Source of the DNA: Clostridiales bacterium
GTDB lineage: Bacteria; Bacillota; Clostridia; Christensenellales; CAG-138
Assembly: GCA_004558825.1 (NCBI GenBank)
Contig: SFDB01000008.1
Span: forward strand, 1-64,000
Length of the DNA: 64,000 nt
Reading direction: 5' to 3'
In this document: one piece after another, positions 43,472-52,562 of the stretch
Position numbering within the stretch: the stretch's first letter is position 1
How the letters are laid out: each line of letters begins with the position of its first letter
Notes under the pieces: model-generated
Database searches by the model: none
What the model saw: the letters and a program-made list of their open reading frames with translations, nothing else
Told to the model about the DNA's origin: nothing
Program-made: the position numbers and the translations under genes

Positions 43472-45472
43472 TTATGCGCTAAGCACGAACCATACATACA
43501 GGTACGGCTTCTGCGTATCCTGATAAAGTCCGTTCGGTATACAGCAAATCCTGTAAGTCTTGCCGGCCTCTATCTCAGCGGCGCCCTCATAGCTGTTATA
43601 GTAGATGAAGTACGCTTCTCTGCCGCTCGCGAACGTCACCTTTGCGATAACATAGGGCTCGGCATTGATTATCTCGGAAACGGTGCATTTTACGCTGTAA
43701 TCCTGCTTGTGGTTCGGGCTGGAAACACACCTGTCATAATCAAGGCCCTGCGAGTTTTCGATGAACTCCTTATAGTCGGCGGGGCAGCGCTCAACGTGTA
43801 CCGTCGTTGAGGAAACGGCGCCGTTGCACGTTGCGTTGACCGTGAGATCCTTAAAGCCGACCTCCGGAAGCTTGACCGTGAACGAAAACGAACCGTCAGC
43901 CGCTACCGTTGCGGGCCCCGTAAGATCTCCGCCGACTACCTCGACGGTCGAGTTGGGAAGCGTCGTACCGTTTACCGTAATCGTATCCGTCTTTGTACGA
44001 AGCTGCGTCGTCGTGATGGTTATGTTGCCCGTCTGTATCGTCGGATCGGGCTTTGTGGCTCCGCCCTGGCCGCTTGCGGTGCATAATACGGTTATGCTGC
44101 GTTTCGCTATCTGATATCCCGCCTTGCGAGCTTCTATAGTAACAGTCGTTTCGCCCGCCTGCGTAAGCTGAAGATCGTACTTGAACGCGCCCGTGTCATC
44201 AACCGGCACCTGAACGTCGTTTACAAATACGGCGGCGGTGTTGTTGTCTATCCTGCCCGTTACGGCTATCACATTTTGATCCGTCTCAAACGTGTCCGTG
44301 CTCGGGTTTTCGACCATAAGCGTCAGCGACGGGACGGCTATCGGAACATACGTTATTTCGACGCCCTTCTTTATGTCGGCGTCCGAAGTCTCGGGCGCTA
44401 TCGCCTTCACTATAGACGCATCGCGCGTTATAAATTTCTCAAGACGTGTCTCAACGCCGTTCTTGTCTATTACCGTTATCGACGGGACGACCTGTGCCAC
44501 CGTGCCGTCAACGGGCTCAGTGGGCATCCATATCGCCTCCGGGATGCGCAGCGGAAGCTCGTTTCCCGACTTGACCGTCTCGTCCTGCTTGAGCGAACCG
44601 CACTCAAACCTTACCGTGGAACCGTTTTTCGCATATACCGTGAGCAGATATGCTCTGTCGCCGTTATCAAGCGTCGTCGTCTCTATCGTCGGGAGCTTTT
44701 CCTTCGACCCGAAAACGCCCGCAAGCGCGCCGCTCGTTATCAAAAGAACAATTCCGACTATGACCGCGACCGCAGCTACGCCTATTATTACCGCCTTGAT
44801 GAGCGCACCATGGCCGCCCGAGCGCGATCTGCGGCGCTCAAAGCCGTTATCGTCGTCATCGTCGCCGTCATAGAAGTAGTCGTCGTCTATCGGGTCGGCG
44901 TATTTTATCTGTTTGGGCTTCTCAAACGAATGCTGCGCATCCTCGGACGGGCGGCGGTAGATATCGTCGTCCTCCTCAACGGGCGCATAGCGTGAAGCGT
45001 TCCCTTGCTGTGCATAAGTGCGAGCCGCCCTCGGTGCACGCTCCGCCTCGTAGCGGTCGTAACGCGGCCTGCGTTCGGCTTCCTCGCCGTATGTATCAGC
45101 CTCTTCGCCGCGCATACGCCCGTTTTCCGAACGATCATATGTGCGCGATACGCTGTTGCGCCTCTGGGCCGCTTGGCGCGGCGCGGCCTCCGGCGCGCGC
45201 GAATACGCCCCCGCCGTCGCATCGCTCCCCGAATAGCCGGACATTCTGTCCGCACTTCTGCGCGGCACATACGCCGTCACCTCGTCTTCTGAAACGCTGT
45301 CGGCGTTGAGCTCGGGCTTCGGCCAGCTCGGCGCATCCACAAAGCTCCATCTTCCGTTAGAGTCCGTGCGCTTGGGCTCCGGCCTTTCGGCAGGCTTTTC
45401 CAGCTCCTCCGCGCAGACCTTGCAGTATTCGAGATAATCCTCGTTTACAGCTCCGCACTTCTTGCATATCAT
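43472..45472 (-). CDS. Membrane-anchored zinc-ribbon protein with extracellular Ig-like repeats
   Basis: 666 residues. An N-terminal zinc ribbon (CKKCGAVN and CKVC), a disordered Arg/Glu/Ala/Tyr-rich stretch to about residue 215, one membrane helix at ~225-250, and an outer part with at least two Ig-like beta domains (repeated TVTIEAR/GSFSFTVKL patterns, around residues 380-570) and a final ~90-residue domain with VKCTVSEI and YRICCIPN. The start is the ATG at 45472 after GGAGG (11 bases). I infer a sensor or scaffold linking cytoplasm to the wall. No known function. Confidence 0.8.
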   Translation of the reverse strand: MICKKCGAVNEDYLEYCKVCAEELEKPAERPEPKRTDSNGRWSFVDAPSWPKPELNADSVSEDEVTAYVPRRSADRMSGYSGSDATAGAYSRAPEAAPRQAAQRRNSVSRTYDRSENGRMRGEEADTYGEEAERRPRYDRYEAERAPRAARTYAQQGNASRYAPVEEDDDIYRRPSEDAQHSFEKPKQIKYADPIDDDYFYDGDDDDDNGFERRRSRSGGHGALIKAVIIGVAAVAVIVGIVLLITSGALAGVFGSKEKLPTIETTTLDNGDRAYLLTVYAKNGSTVRFECGSLKQDETVKSGNELPLRIPEAIWMPTEPVDGTVAQVVPSITVIDKNGVETRLEKFITRDASIVKAIAPETSDADIKKGVEITYVPIAVPSLTLMVENPSTDTFETDQNVIAVTGRIDNNTAAVFVNDVQVPVDDTGAFKYDLQLTQAGETTVTIEARKAGYQIAKRSITVLCTASGQGGATKPDPTIQTGNITITTTQLRTKTDTITVNGTTLPNSTVEVVGGDLTGPATVAADGSFSFTVKLPEVGFKDLTVNATCNGAVSSTTVHVERCPADYKEFIENSQGLDYDRCVSSPNHKQDYSVKCTVSEIINAEPYVIAKVTFASGREAYFIYYNSYEGAAEIEAGKTYRICCIPNGLYQDTQKPYLYVWFVLSA

Positions 45473-45726
45473 GGTATGAGTTTCCTCCCTCATTAAATGC
45501 TGTTTGCAAATGACGCAATATGGTCATTTAAGTTTAATTATAACAAATCGGCCGATGCTTGCAACCGAATAAAGCCATTTTTTATGAACTTTTCGTAAAT
45601 GATGCCTGCGGGCGCACCGGCGCGCCGCACATTTGCCGTTCCGCAATGATTATGGCACTGGTAATCCGTGTAAATTGAATGTATAATAAATTAAACACAA
45701 AACTACGCATGGAGGCACTGTATTTT

Positions 45727-46638
45727 ATGAAGAAGCCGACGCTTGTAATTATGGCAGCGGGCATGGGCAGCCGCTACGGCGGTCTGAAGCAGATAGATCC
45801 TATGGATGAGTACGGCAACGTATTGATGGACTTTTCCGTATTCGATGCGGTAAGGGCAGGCTTTGAGGACGTCGTGTTCATCATTAAGCACGCAATCGAG
45901 GATGATTTCAAGGCCGCTATCGGCGACAGGCTTTCAAAACATGTAAACGTTTCGTATGCATTTCAGGAGCTTTCGATGCTCCCCGACGGTTTCACCGTTC
46001 CCGAGGGGCGCGTAAAGCCATGGGGTACGGCGCACGCCGTGCTTTGCGCGAAGGACGTCATACATGGCCCATTTGCTGCGCTCAACGCGGACGATTTCTA
46101 CGGCGCGGGCGCTTTCAAAGAGGTGTACGACTTCCTCACGACCGCCCATCCCGATAACGAGCATGCCATCGTCGGCTACAAGGTCACCGAGACGCTCACC
46201 GATTTCGGCAGCGTAAGCCGCGGCATCTGCGAAGTCAGGGACGGCTATCTTTCCGACATTCACGAGCGCACCAAGGTCGTGAAAACCGAGGACGGCGCCG
46301 CATACACGGAGGACGATGGCCAAACATACATACCCATACCCCGTGACGCGACGGTATCGATGAATTTCTGGGGCTTTAACGAGAGCTTTTTGGACGTGCT
46401 GTCGGAAAGCTTCCCTCGGTTCCTAAAGACCGCCATCGTTGAAAACCCGCTCAAATGCGAAGATTACCTCCCCGAAACAGTCCGCCGCGCACTCGGTCAG
46501 GGCGCAATACGAGTAAAGCTTCTCACATCACCCGACCGTTGGCACGGCGTCACGCATAAGGATGACAAGCCGCAGGTCGTGGCCGCCATAAAACGTCTCA
46601 AGGAGCAGGGCGTTTATCCCGAAAGGCTCTGGAAATGA
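45727..46638 (+). CDS. Nucleotidyltransferase (sugar-phosphate type)
   Basis: 303 residues. The N-terminal nucleotide-binding motif AAGMGSRYGGLKQ (residues 9-21) is that of NTP_transferase (GlmU/RfbA-like) enzymes; GTAHAVLCA and FAALNADDFYG (metal-binding Asp pair) follow. The C-terminal part has no left-handed beta-helix, so it is a stand-alone transferase. Substrate unknown. ATG 45727 is 11 bases after GGAGG; the frame's extension to 45679 is unsupported. The DUF3825 gene follows by 22 bases. Confidence 0.88.
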   Translation: MKKPTLVIMAAGMGSRYGGLKQIDPMDEYGNVLMDFSVFDAVRAGFEDVVFIIKHAIEDDFKAAIGDRLSKHVNVSYAFQELSMLPDGFTVPEGRVKPWGTAHAVLCAKDVIHGPFAALNADDFYGAGAFKEVYDFLTTAHPDNEHAIVGYKVTETLTDFGSVSRGICEVRDGYLSDIHERTKVVKTEDGAAYTEDDGQTYIPIPRDATVSMNFWGFNESFLDVLSESFPRFLKTAIVENPLKCEDYLPETVRRALGQGAIRVKLLTSPDRWHGVTHKDDKPQVVAAIKRLKEQGVYPERLWK

Positions 46639-46660
46639 ATGTTTTGAAAGCGAGAAAACG

Positions 46661-47404
46661 ATGAATCTGTTTCAATTTGCCCATTGCGCCGACTACGACG
46701 GAAAGATTGATTATCTGGCGTTTCTGTCGCCCGAGAAATGGAGTCACGGCCGACGCAATGACAATGACATATTAAAAAATTACATCGCCCACACGTTCAT
46801 GAAAGTCTACGATGAGCATAAGGTGCTGTTTTTGAGAAACTGCTGCCTTTTCAATACGGGACTTTTCACCAAATTCTATGAGGCGATATACGCCGTTTTC
46901 TCGCTAAACAGCGTACCGAACAGGCAAACATGGTTCCTCGACGGCTTCTATACGCAGTTCCAGCTCGCAGGGCTCGGCATAGACGAGTTCCCCAAGCGCG
47001 CCGATTACTTCGACAACCCCGAGGAGCTCGTATTTGACACGAATTGCGAAATAATACCGCAATACTCACATATTTTCAACGACGAGGAAAACTTTTTCAG
47101 GATACCGCGCCCCGTGCGCGAAAGCCCGACCAAAACGATGCTGTTTGACGGCGCGATAAAGCGCGCAAAGCATATGGTCGACGCAAATTATCGCGTTGCC
47201 GTACCGCAGTATTACAGAAACAGAATACAGCTTCTGATTCCAATATGTCTTATGGACGAGAATCTGCCCGATCTTGCGCTCGTTTTGAACAAAAACCCCG
47301 CCGGCAACCAATACCTGGGCCATACCTGCCTCACGCTGAGCATGGCGTACAACAATGCGCGCCTTATCGCCAAGCTCGATCCCGGCTGCTGGCTCGCGCC
47401 ATGA
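46661..47404 (+). CDS. DUF3825 domain protein
   Basis: 247 residues. The C-terminal ~120 residues carry the DUF3825 pattern: LLIPICLMDENLPDLALVL followed by GHTCLTLSMAYNNARLI at the end. No catalytic residues are assigned to the family in what I know. The stop overlaps the next ATG (ATGA), so it is coupled to the acetyltransferase gene. Confidence 0.8.
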   Translation: MNLFQFAHCADYDGKIDYLAFLSPEKWSHGRRNDNDILKNYIAHTFMKVYDEHKVLFLRNCCLFNTGLFTKFYEAIYAVFSLNSVPNRQTWFLDGFYTQFQLAGLGIDEFPKRADYFDNPEELVFDTNCEIIPQYSHIFNDEENFFRIPRPVRESPTKTMLFDGAIKRAKHMVDANYRVAVPQYYRNRIQLLIPICLMDENLPDLALVLNKNPAGNQYLGHTCLTLSMAYNNARLIAKLDPGCWLAP

Positions 47405-47967
47405 CGGCCCTCATTAAAGACGCTTTCAGCGTCGCAAAAGCTGTTCCCGACGATATCGCGGGCATGATGGCCTGCGTCCGTGATGCGCAAAAATATCTCA
47501 GCCGCTGCGAAGTAGATCAGTGGCAGAACGGCTATCCGAACGAATCGGTAATACTCCGCGATATAGAGCTCGGCAACGCTTATGTCGCCAAATCGCCGAA
47601 CGGAAGGCTTGCTGGCATAATGGCCCTCGTATTCGGCGACGAACCGTCGTATGCGCATATATACGGCGGTGAATGGCGCTTTTCAGGCGAAAAGTACGCA
47701 ACGCTTCATCGGCTTGCCGTCAGGGCGGAATTCAGGGGCGGCGGTCTCGCCTTTGCATTGCTTCGAGCGGCCCAGAGCGAGGCGGCGATTCGCGGCGTGT
47801 CGGTGCTGCGCGCCGATACGCACAGAGATAACATGACAATGCAGGGCTTTTTGCAAAAGCACGGTTTTGAGCGGCGCGGCGTAATATATCTCGCCGACGG
47901 AAGCGAAAGGCTCGCATTCGACACGCGCATAAATATGTCAACCGACGAAAAGGTGGATTATGATTAA
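47401..47967 (+). CDS. GNAT family N-acetyltransferase
   Basis: 188 residues. Motif A is LAVRAEFRGGGLAFALL near residue 105, followed by the C-terminal motif with FLQKHGFERRGV. It transfers acetyl from acetyl-CoA to an unknown amine. It is the second of a chain of overlapping genes: its start overlaps DUF3825 by ATGA and its end overlaps the following lipoprotein gene by 8 bases. Confidence 0.9.
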   Translation: MTALIKDAFSVAKAVPDDIAGMMACVRDAQKYLSRCEVDQWQNGYPNESVILRDIELGNAYVAKSPNGRLAGIMALVFGDEPSYAHIYGGEWRFSGEKYATLHRLAVRAEFRGGGLAFALLRAAQSEAAIRGVSVLRADTHRDNMTMQGFLQKHGFERRGVIYLADGSERLAFDTRINMSTDEKVDYD

Positions 47968-48850
47968 ACGCATTGCTTATATATCGCTGTCGCTGCTTGC
48001 GGCGCTGTCCTTTATGTCGTGCAGCATATTTTTTGCTTCACCCGCTCCGAGCCCAACGCCCTACGCGTCGGAAACCGCCGACCCAAGCGCCACGCCTTTT
48101 CCGACGCCGGAGCCGACGTCCACGCCTGTGCCAACGTTCGCGCCGATATGGCTCATGGGCGATGACACAGCCTCGGCGGATCTCGACGGCGACGGCAGCG
48201 ACGATACGGTGCTCATTGAAACAGCAAATGCCTTATGCCGCGTATCCGTAATAAACGCAGACGACACATTCGCCGCAGAGCTGCCATGCGGCGAATTTCT
48301 CAGCGCAGTGCTGTGCGACCTCGATAAGACCGACGCCTTTATCGAGCTGCTCATCAGTATGGCGTCGAACGACAAGCAAACCACCATCGCCATGCGCTTT
48401 GACGGCGAACGAATCGCCTGTACAGAACCTATCGACGGCTATATGATCTCCGTCGGCAGCAACGACATAACGCTGCGCACAAAGGCAAGCATACTCGGCG
48501 TCTGGTGGTGCGACGTACCGTACCGCATTGACGCAAGCGTTTTCGCGCTCGAGCGCACACCCTACACAGACTGCGCAAGAAGCTTTTTTGATGAGGCCGA
48601 ATTCAACCTTACCGCAAGGGATAATATAGCGGCCGCAGTTCTCAACGAAAACGGCGTTTATGTCGATGCGACAATCGCCCGCGGCGCAAAACTCAAGGTG
48701 TTTTCGTCCGACCTCACAAACTTCGTCATGCTCTATTCGAGAGACGGGCGGTATTTCAGGCTCGCATTCGAGGTAAACTCCGGCGGACTGCCCATGTTCG
48801 GCGGTAAGGACGGAGCGCAGCTCTTCGACGGCATAGCCGATGAAGAATAG
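47960..48850 (+). CDS. Lipoprotein with Asp-rich loop
   Basis: 296 residues. Lipobox FMSC with Cys21; then a Pro/Thr/Ser/Ala-rich linker to about residue 65 of the style seen in other exported proteins here; and a globular part beginning with DTASADLDGDGSDD, a calcium-loop-like motif resembling FG-GAP/VCBS repeats. The rest I do not recognise. Overlap of 8 bases with the acetyltransferase gene. Confidence 0.8.
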   Translation: MIKRIAYISLSLLAALSFMSCSIFFASPAPSPTPYASETADPSATPFPTPEPTSTPVPTFAPIWLMGDDTASADLDGDGSDDTVLIETANALCRVSVINADDTFAAELPCGEFLSAVLCDLDKTDAFIELLISMASNDKQTTIAMRFDGERIACTEPIDGYMISVGSNDITLRTKASILGVWWCDVPYRIDASVFALERTPYTDCARSFFDEAEFNLTARDNIAAAVLNENGVYVDATIARGAKLKVFSSDLTNFVMLYSRDGRYFRLAFEVNSGGLPMFGGKDGAQLFDGIADEE

Positions 48851-48882
48851 CGCTTTATACATAATAATTTGGAGGTAACATC

Positions 48883-49056
48883 ATGCACTCACCCAAAATA
48901 GGCACTTTTCTTATGTCGATGCTTCTTTTCCTGTTTGGGGCGCTTTTGGCGTTCAACGTACTCAAGATATCGTTTAACGTCAAATACCTCGATGAGGTTC
49001 TTATGTGCGGCGGATACGCGCTGCTTGCGCTTGGATGCATATTCAAGAAGCTGTAA
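48883..49056 (+). CDS. Small two-helix membrane protein
   Basis: 57 residues, two hydrophobic segments (about residues 8-26 and 37-53), ending FKKL. The ATG is preceded by GGAGG with 7 bases between. No family recognised. It lies 32 bases after the lipoprotein gene on the same strand and is probably its last partner, just before the hairpin array. Confidence 0.7.
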   Translation: MHSPKIGTFLMSMLLFLFGALLAFNVLKISFNVKYLDEVLMCGGYALLALGCIFKKL

Positions 49057-49093
49057 GCTTTTTAAGACTCTTTACGGGGCTTCGCTTTTTCCC

Positions 49094-49178
49094 GGGGGCG
49101 CGGCTCGCGGCTGCCTGCGGCAGCCGCGCACGCAGTGCGCATGCGCCGAGCGCAGCTCGGCGCGCGAGCCGCGCCCCC
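49094..49178. repeat. 85-base cloverleaf-forming inverted repeat
   Basis: An outer stem of 13-16 bp (GGGGGCGCGGCTC pairs with its exact complement at 49166-49178) encloses three hairpins: 49107-49127 (9 bp, TGC loop), 49126-49140 (up to 6 bp, GCA loop) and 49143-49163 (9 bp, GCA loop). Adjacent arms share 2-3 bases at the junctions. The whole folds as a four-way junction on either strand, with three-base loops. No T-run, no coding frame. Confidence 0.8.
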
Positions 49179-49484
49179 GACAAGCCAAAGCGTTGAGCTT
49201 CGGCTTGTCAAAAAGCTACGCACAAACTGCCGCTGCTTATGCAGCGGCAGTTTCAGCTTGTCGAGCAATCCCGTGGTTGTTAAGGGGCCACAGCCCCTTA
49301 GGTTAATTCCGGCTTTGACGACATGTGCGTCAAAACGGATGAAAACCCGGAGGTTTTCGTACTTTGCGGGTTTCGCCGCCCGAGAGCGAATGCGAGAGGC
49401 GAAACCCGTAAAAACTCGAAAAAGTGGCTAAACGCCACTTTTTCGACAGTCGCAACGGCCGCTGCTTGCGCAGCGGCCGTTTGC
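49179..49484. repeat. Array of consecutive perfect hairpins
   Basis: About 305 bases made mostly of stem-loops: 49179-49209 (8 bp plus inner 4 bp), 49224-49253 (13 bp), 49281-49300 (8 bp), 49314-49334 (7 bp), 49342-49357 (6 bp), 49367-49408 (11 bp, 20-base loop), 49416-49446 (13 bp, 5-base loop) and 49454-49481 (12 bp). They lie between the convergent genes ending at 49056 and 49512. Two stems share the core CCGCTGC/GCAGCGG (at 49231 and 49460). No protein frame crosses it convincingly. Confidence 0.8.
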
Positions 49485-49511
49485 ATCATGTTCCGCTATA
49501 TATTACCTCTG

Positions 49512-50147
49512 TCAGCCGTTGCCGCCCGCAAACGGGTCTATCGTAGCTTCCGGCGATTCCTCGTCTCTCCCAATTCCCTTGCTGCCGCCGACTATCAAAA
49601 GCTCAAATTCGGAATCGGCAACAACCTTCCATGCGCCGTTCACTATCATAAGCTTTATAACCTCCGTGGAAGTCACAAGCGGCAGCTCCGGATCCTTGAA
49701 TACGCTTTCCCAGAGCTCTATCGACCGCTTCGTCGTGATCCTGTTTGCCTCAAGCCTCGCAGCATTTATATACATCTGGTACGCAAGGTTCAGGTTTATT
49801 GTTGTAAACTCTATATCGGCTACGGCGCTCTTACCATCCTCCGCTACCGACACGCTGTTAATCGTCACCTTATTGTTGGAATACTGCGCACGCAGAAGCT
49901 TTATATACGCATCATCCTCGGGTATCTCCGAAAATACGCCGACGCCGTCTTCGCTGTCATGCCCGACTTGGTCGAAGAAATATTTCTCAATACCATTCTT
50001 GTCGACGTCCTTAAACGCCTTAAACGCAAGCTTTATTACATCCTCCGGGGAGTTGCCGTTAACATCGGCATTCTTTTTTGCGCCGCACGCCGCTGCGCAA
50101 AGAAGGATTATGCACGCCATAAGGACGGCTGTTGCTCTTTTAATCAT
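49512..50147 (-). CDS. Lipoprotein of unknown function
   Basis: 211 residues. Signal peptide with lipobox AAAC (Cys21); then a single domain of about 170 residues that starts with SPEDVIKLAFKAF and has a run of beta strands (VTINSVSVAEDGKSAVADIEF), as in small NTF2-like/DUF4878-type stress or immunity lipoproteins. I cannot name the family. GAAGGGA precedes ATG 50147 at about 9-11 bases; an upstream ATG at 50165 overlaps it. Single gene after the hairpin array, transcribed toward it. Confidence 0.7.
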   Translation of the reverse strand: MIKRATAVLMACIILLCAAACGAKKNADVNGNSPEDVIKLAFKAFKDVDKNGIEKYFFDQVGHDSEDGVGVFSEIPEDDAYIKLLRAQYSNNKVTINSVSVAEDGKSAVADIEFTTINLNLAYQMYINAARLEANRITTKRSIELWESVFKDPELPLVTSTEVIKLMIVNGAWKVVADSEFELLIVGGSKGIGRDEESPEATIDPFAGGNG

Positions 50148-50204
50148 TTCTATGCTTCCCTTCAAATCAAGTATAAATTATGATACCCGCGACGGGCGCT
50201 TCTG

Positions 50205-51014
50205 TCAATCGCCTAATAGCTCCGCAAGACATATGAATTCCTCCGCAGAAAGCTCCTCGCCGCGCACCGAATGCTTAAACCCCATTAAGTCGAGCGCACC
50301 AATCACCTTATCCTTTTCGCGGCACGACGCAAGATTGTTCACGAGCGTTTTCCTTCTGTTAGCAAACGCAGCCGAGCATATCTCGTCGAGAGCGCGCGGC
50401 AAAACAGTATGCCTGCTTTCAAGACGTATGACGGTTGAATCAACCGTCGGGCGCGGATAATAGCTCTCGGGCGACAGCTCCATGAGCTTTTTCGCGTCAT
50501 ACGCCGCCTGCGAAAGCACTGTCAGCGGCCCGTATATCTTATCGGACGGCTTTGCAAAGAAACGCATCGCCGCCTCCTTTTGAAGCATAAGCGTCATTGA
50601 TTCTATTGGCAGACCGCATCGCAGAAGCTTCATGGAAACGGGCGACGTAATATAATACGGAAGGTTGGCCGCGACATGCACCTCGCCGCCGCCGAGCGCC
50701 TCACGAAGCTCACCTGTTCCAAGCTTCAAGAAATCCGCAAATATCAGGCGCACATTATCATAGCGCGCCATGTTGCCGCGCAGCACCGTTTCAAGCGACC
50801 TGTCTATCTCGACCGCAACGACGCGCTCCGCACGTTCCGCAAGCGCCGCAGTAAGCGTACCGAGCCCTGCGCCTATTTCAAGCACGGTTTTTCCGTCTAT
50901 GCAGGCGCCGTCAACTATCGCCTCGAGCGCTGACGCATCCGCCAAAAAATTCTGTCCGAGCGCCTTGTTCGGATTATGTCCCGACGCCGCGAGCGTCGCC
51001 TTTGCGTCAATCAT
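50205..51014 (-). CDS. rsmA: 16S rRNA (adenine-N6,N6)-dimethyltransferase
   Basis: 269 residues. Dimethylates two adenines near the 3' end of 16S rRNA. S-adenosylmethionine motif EIGAGLG (residues 46-52) and catalytic NLPYY (117-121) are present; the C-terminal small domain is complete. It starts 5 bases after the stop of the YabE-like gene. In Bacillus the order yabE-rnmV-ksgA is known; here the 5S-maturase gene between them is absent. Confidence 0.97.
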   Translation of the reverse strand: MIDAKATLAASGHNPNKALGQNFLADASALEAIVDGACIDGKTVLEIGAGLGTLTAALAERAERVVAVEIDRSLETVLRGNMARYDNVRLIFADFLKLGTGELREALGGGEVHVAANLPYYITSPVSMKLLRCGLPIESMTLMLQKEAAMRFFAKPSDKIYGPLTVLSQAAYDAKKLMELSPESYYPRPTVDSTVIRLESRHTVLPRALDEICSAAFANRRKTLVNNLASCREKDKVIGALDLMGFKHSVRGEELSAEEFICLAELLGD

Positions 51015-51019
51015 GTTCT

Positions 51020-52300
51020 TTAGCGGCGAGGCACATACACGCTGCTCTTGAGTATGTAAATCTTGTATTTGCGCTTCCTTCCCCAGCGTCGCGCTTCGGA
51101 TTCCGAATTGAAATACAGGTCTATCTGGTTTTTCGTTCCGTTTTCGTAATGCCTGAATGCACCCGTGTCGAGCGCCGTGCCGTAGCCGTATTTGGGAACG
51201 TATATTTTCGAATAATACGGTATTATCTTCGGATTAATCGCAATGGTTCCCAGGTTAGGCTTCGTTCCCCTCGAGGTTATGCCGTCTCCCGAATACGCCG
51301 TGCATTCAACATACATGACCTCAGCTATCATGTCGTCGGTCGGCGGCTCGCGGTACCTTCGCCATTCGCCCTTGAAATTCGTTTGGTAGCGTATCTTCGT
51401 GCCGACCCTTATGAGCTCGTCAACCGCAGGCGTAATCACCACCTGGTCTACGATTTCGCGCGATACCTCGCTGCCATCCTTGACGACTATGCGCTGCGTT
51501 ATCTGCTTTTTGCCGTCCGAACCCTTTTGCTCGACAACGGTCTTGCCCTCGTACATCGTGTCGTCTTTAATCTCTACCTCGTCATAGTCAAGCGTCCTAT
51601 AATCTACGTTGTATGATATCTCAACGTCGCTGTGAGTTATAAGCATACCCGAACGCACGTCCTCAAAGGGCTTGTTCGACAGCTCATCCATGACGTCGTA
51701 TACTACGCCTGCCGAATCGAGTACGCTGCCAACCGTTCCTCCGACCGTCTTTATGACGGTGACGCTATCCTTTGACGCAACCGCAACGGGAAACGCTCTC
51801 TTTACGCTTATCACCATGCCGTCCGTCAGGGGGTCGCCCGCGTCATGCGAAAGCTCGTCGCAGTCGCCCAGGCTCACATCGGCAAGCGCCATCATTTCGC
51901 CAACGTTCTCGACGTCACGCACCATGTACTCGCAAACATCTCCGTCCGCTTCGACCGTCACCTTTATACGCCCGTCGGGCATCGTGAGCGCCCACACAAG
52001 CATACCGCCCGATGCAAGCATTATAACGAGCAGGGCTATGTCCACAGCAAGCACCGCTGCGTTTTTCACGCCTCCCCTGCCATCGCCTTCGCGCCGCGCA
52101 CGGCGGGCGGCGTTTCTGCCCGCTCGTTTTTGTTTTATGTCCGCTATGTCTTTTTTTACTTCGCTCAAAAAAGCCATCAGCTTGGTTTTTGCTTCGATGA
52201 CCCACGAGCGGAGCCTCTCGAAAAAGCCCTTCAGCTTGTCAATCGCCCGCGCCGTCCTCTTTGCGGAAGCATTCATACTGCCGTTACTGTCGTTTTCCAT
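51020..52300 (-). CDS. yabE: YabE-like protein: ubiquitin-like DUF348, G5 and 3D domains
   Basis: 426 residues. A basic N-terminal cytoplasmic stretch, one membrane helix near residue 88-110, two DUF348 domains (about 110-230), a G5 domain (about 235-310, with TTVVEQKGS and EIVDQVV patterns) and a C-terminal 3D domain with VECTAYSGDGITSRGT and ALDTGAFRHY. The usual 3D domain has a DTG...D set; here DTG is kept. Such Rpf/YabE-type proteins act on peptidoglycan outside the cell. GGAGA precedes ATG 52300. rsmA follows closely. Confidence 0.88.
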   Translation of the reverse strand: MENDSNGSMNASAKRTARAIDKLKGFFERLRSWVIEAKTKLMAFLSEVKKDIADIKQKRAGRNAARRARREGDGRGGVKNAAVLAVDIALLVIMLASGGMLVWALTMPDGRIKVTVEADGDVCEYMVRDVENVGEMMALADVSLGDCDELSHDAGDPLTDGMVISVKRAFPVAVASKDSVTVIKTVGGTVGSVLDSAGVVYDVMDELSNKPFEDVRSGMLITHSDVEISYNVDYRTLDYDEVEIKDDTMYEGKTVVEQKGSDGKKQITQRIVVKDGSEVSREIVDQVVITPAVDELIRVGTKIRYQTNFKGEWRRYREPPTDDMIAEVMYVECTAYSGDGITSRGTKPNLGTIAINPKIIPYYSKIYVPKYGYGTALDTGAFRHYENGTKNQIDLYFNSESEARRWGRKRKYKIYILKSSVYVPRR

Positions 52301-52562
52301 AATTTCTCCGTTCTTATTCTGCCGTTCGAAAAAAGCAGCATGCGGCTGCGTTTTCAAATTTCTCGCGTTTTATCTTCCAAAGATTCCCGCGAATGCCTTC
52401 AATCCGATTCGGCATAAGAAGCGCCGCCTCTCAATACCGCATCTACTGACAGATTGATTTTATCATCTTTGCGTTTTTCTTGTCAAATCGCAAGCCTTGC
52501 CATATAATGCTTGCCAATATATAATTGATGTATACTTGTTTCGATACCGTGGAGGAAAGCGA

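Noticed and set aside
49060..49500. CRISPR array or tandem direct repeat
   Set aside because: The region is made of different inverted repeats; there is no constant repeat unit with regular spacers.
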